Assembly (NCBI GenBank): GCA_030039095.1
Contig: JASHQP010000439.1
Coordinates: 1 to 5,908 of the forward strand
Reading direction: 5' to 3'
Source of the DNA: Streptosporangiaceae bacterium
GTDB taxonomy: Bacteria > Actinomycetota > Actinomycetes > Streptosporangiales > Streptosporangiaceae
DNA length: 5,908 nt
The number at the start of each line of letters is the position of its first letter. The stretch's first letter is position 1. The notes under the pieces were generated by a model, which worked only from the letters and a program-made list of their open reading frames with translations, had not been told where the DNA came from and searched no databases. The translations under genes were made by a program, and so were the position numbers. Below are positions 5,220 through 5,908 of this stretch, one piece after another.

Positions 5220-5908
5220 ATGGTTGAGCGCATGCCTGAGCCTGGAGCAGATGCCCCCTGCCGCCTGTCCCGCCGTGACTTCATGCTGGCATCCGCCGGC
5301 GCCGGGGTCGCCACCGTCGCCGCCTCCATCGCATGGCCGGAGGGCTACTCGGCCGCCGCGGTCAGCGCGGCCGGAGGGCTCGGGTCGGGGACCGTGCCGG
5401 AGCAGATCCACCTCACCTGGGGCGCGGACCCCGCCAGCGAGATGACGGTGTCCTGGATATCGCGGTCGCCGCAGAAGGCCCCGCAGGTCCTAGTGGACCC
5501 GCCGGCCGGCGGCCAGCACATCTTCGAGGCCGACCGCGCCTCCTACACCGACGGGCTGAGCGGCGAGACCGTCTACGCCTACCACGTGCCGTTGCGCGGA
5601 CTGCGCCCGGCGACCAGCTACTCCTACGTTGTCCGTGACGCCGCCACCCCGGCGGTGACGTTCACCAGCGAGTTCACGAGCGCAGGACGGGGACGGTTCC
5701 CGTTCGCGTTCACCAGCTTCGGGGACCTGGGCACGCCGGGCGCCGGGGCGACGTACACGCTCGCCGGCGGCTCGACGGTCGCGTCGAGCACCTACAGCGA
5801 GTCCCAGTGGAACGCCTACAACGCCGTCGGCGAGGTCGAGGCCCTGGCGCCGCTGTTCCACCTGCTCAACGGCGACCTGTCGTACGCCGACAAGGTGACG
5901 ATCACGTC
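5220..5908 (+). CDS. Tat-exported purple acid phosphatase-type metallophosphoesterase (partial, 3' end outside)
   Basis: At least 229 codons are open to the right edge. Residues 17-22 (SRRDFM) are a twin-arginine signal, followed by a hydrophobic stretch (LASAGAGVATVAASIAW) and an Ala-rich region with likely signal-peptidase sites near residues 45-52, so the folded enzyme should be exported. Residues about 58-155 match the fibronectin-III-like N-terminal domain of purple acid phosphatases (PEQIHLTWGADPASEMTVSWIS, then LRPATSYSYVVRD). The catalytic domain starts at about 160: FGDLG (168-171 GDLG) supplies the first metal-ligand Asp, and NGDLSYAD (217-224) is the second metal motif GDxxYA. The GNHE, VxxH and GHxH motifs would lie beyond the window. 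It should hydrolyse phosphate esters outside the cell. The start is uncertain: ATGs at 5187, 5220 and 5232 are in frame and none has a good ribosome site; 5220 or 5232 gives a normal Tat n-region. No regulatory link to the neighbouring transporter remnant is apparent. Confidence 0.88.
   Translation, partial: MVERMPEPGADAPCRLSRRDFMLASAGAGVATVAASIAWPEGYSAAAVSAAGGLGSGTVPEQIHLTWGADPASEMTVSWISRSPQKAPQVLVDPPAGGQHIFEADRASYTDGLSGETVYAYHVPLRGLRPATSYSYVVRDAATPAVTFTSEFTSAGRGRFPFAFTSFGDLGTPGAGATYTLAGGSTVASSTYSESQWNAYNAVGEVEALAPLFHLLNGDLSYADKVTIT

Noticed and set aside
5153..5227. 24-codon frame (MSFGAFEAF...) overlapping the phosphatase start, possible leader peptide
   Set aside because: The ribosome site is weak, there is no attenuator-like structure, and the length is within chance expectation.
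5490..5861. Minus-strand frame opposite the phosphatase
   Set aside because: Low-complexity antisense translation of the plus-strand phosphatase, which has clear metal-ligand and Tat motifs.
1..5908. tRNA, rRNA, CRISPR array, insertion sequence or transposase
   Set aside because: None is seen: no cloverleaf-like or regularly spaced repeats of the right length, and no transposase motifs or terminal inverted repeats.

Overview
The window is high-GC DNA (roughly two thirds G+C, with strong G/C bias at third codon positions). GTG starts, tightly overlapping genes and the protein families present all point to an actinomycete (Streptomyces or a related high-GC actinobacterium). The genus cannot be fixed from this sequence.

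Left half, minus strand (about 1-1937): a tightly coupled operon. Its first gene encodes a winged-helix transcriptional regulator (1326-1937). The second encodes a cytosolic alpha/beta hydrolase with a DUF3887-like N-terminal domain (34-1329), joined to the first by a GTGA overlap. A third reading frame probably starts at 37 through another ATGA overlap and runs off the left edge.

Centre: a compact divergent control region (about 1938-2010). It carries three AACGTT-like boxes spaced exactly 17 bp apart, two of which also form a perfect 7-bp inverted repeat. This is the natural operator candidate for the winged-helix regulator.

Plus strand (2011-4363): a three-gene operon with stop/start overlaps at both junctions. 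It encodes a small PH-like cytosolic protein, a fusion of a PLDNc-type two-helix membrane domain to an ABC ATPase, and a six-helix ABC-2 permease. The ATPase and permease should form an exporter. The divergent regulator probably controls it, and the hydrolase may act on the same compound or stress; both links are inference. The arrangement recalls the YxlE-YxlF-YxlG part of the Bacillus sigY operon, with the YxlE-like and YxlF-like parts fused here.

Right half: about 100 bp with no clear gene (4364-4470) leads into a broken daunorubicin-resistance-type ABC transporter (4471-5088). Only the C-terminal half of the ATPase nucleotide-binding domain remains, without Walker A and with a mutated D-loop. 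It is joined in frame to the C-terminal half of a DrrB-like permease, so one or more deletions have collapsed a two-gene operon into one 205-codon frame. A short duplicated GC-rich sequence follows. After it a Tat-exported purple acid phosphatase-type metallophosphoesterase begins at about 5220 and continues past the right edge.
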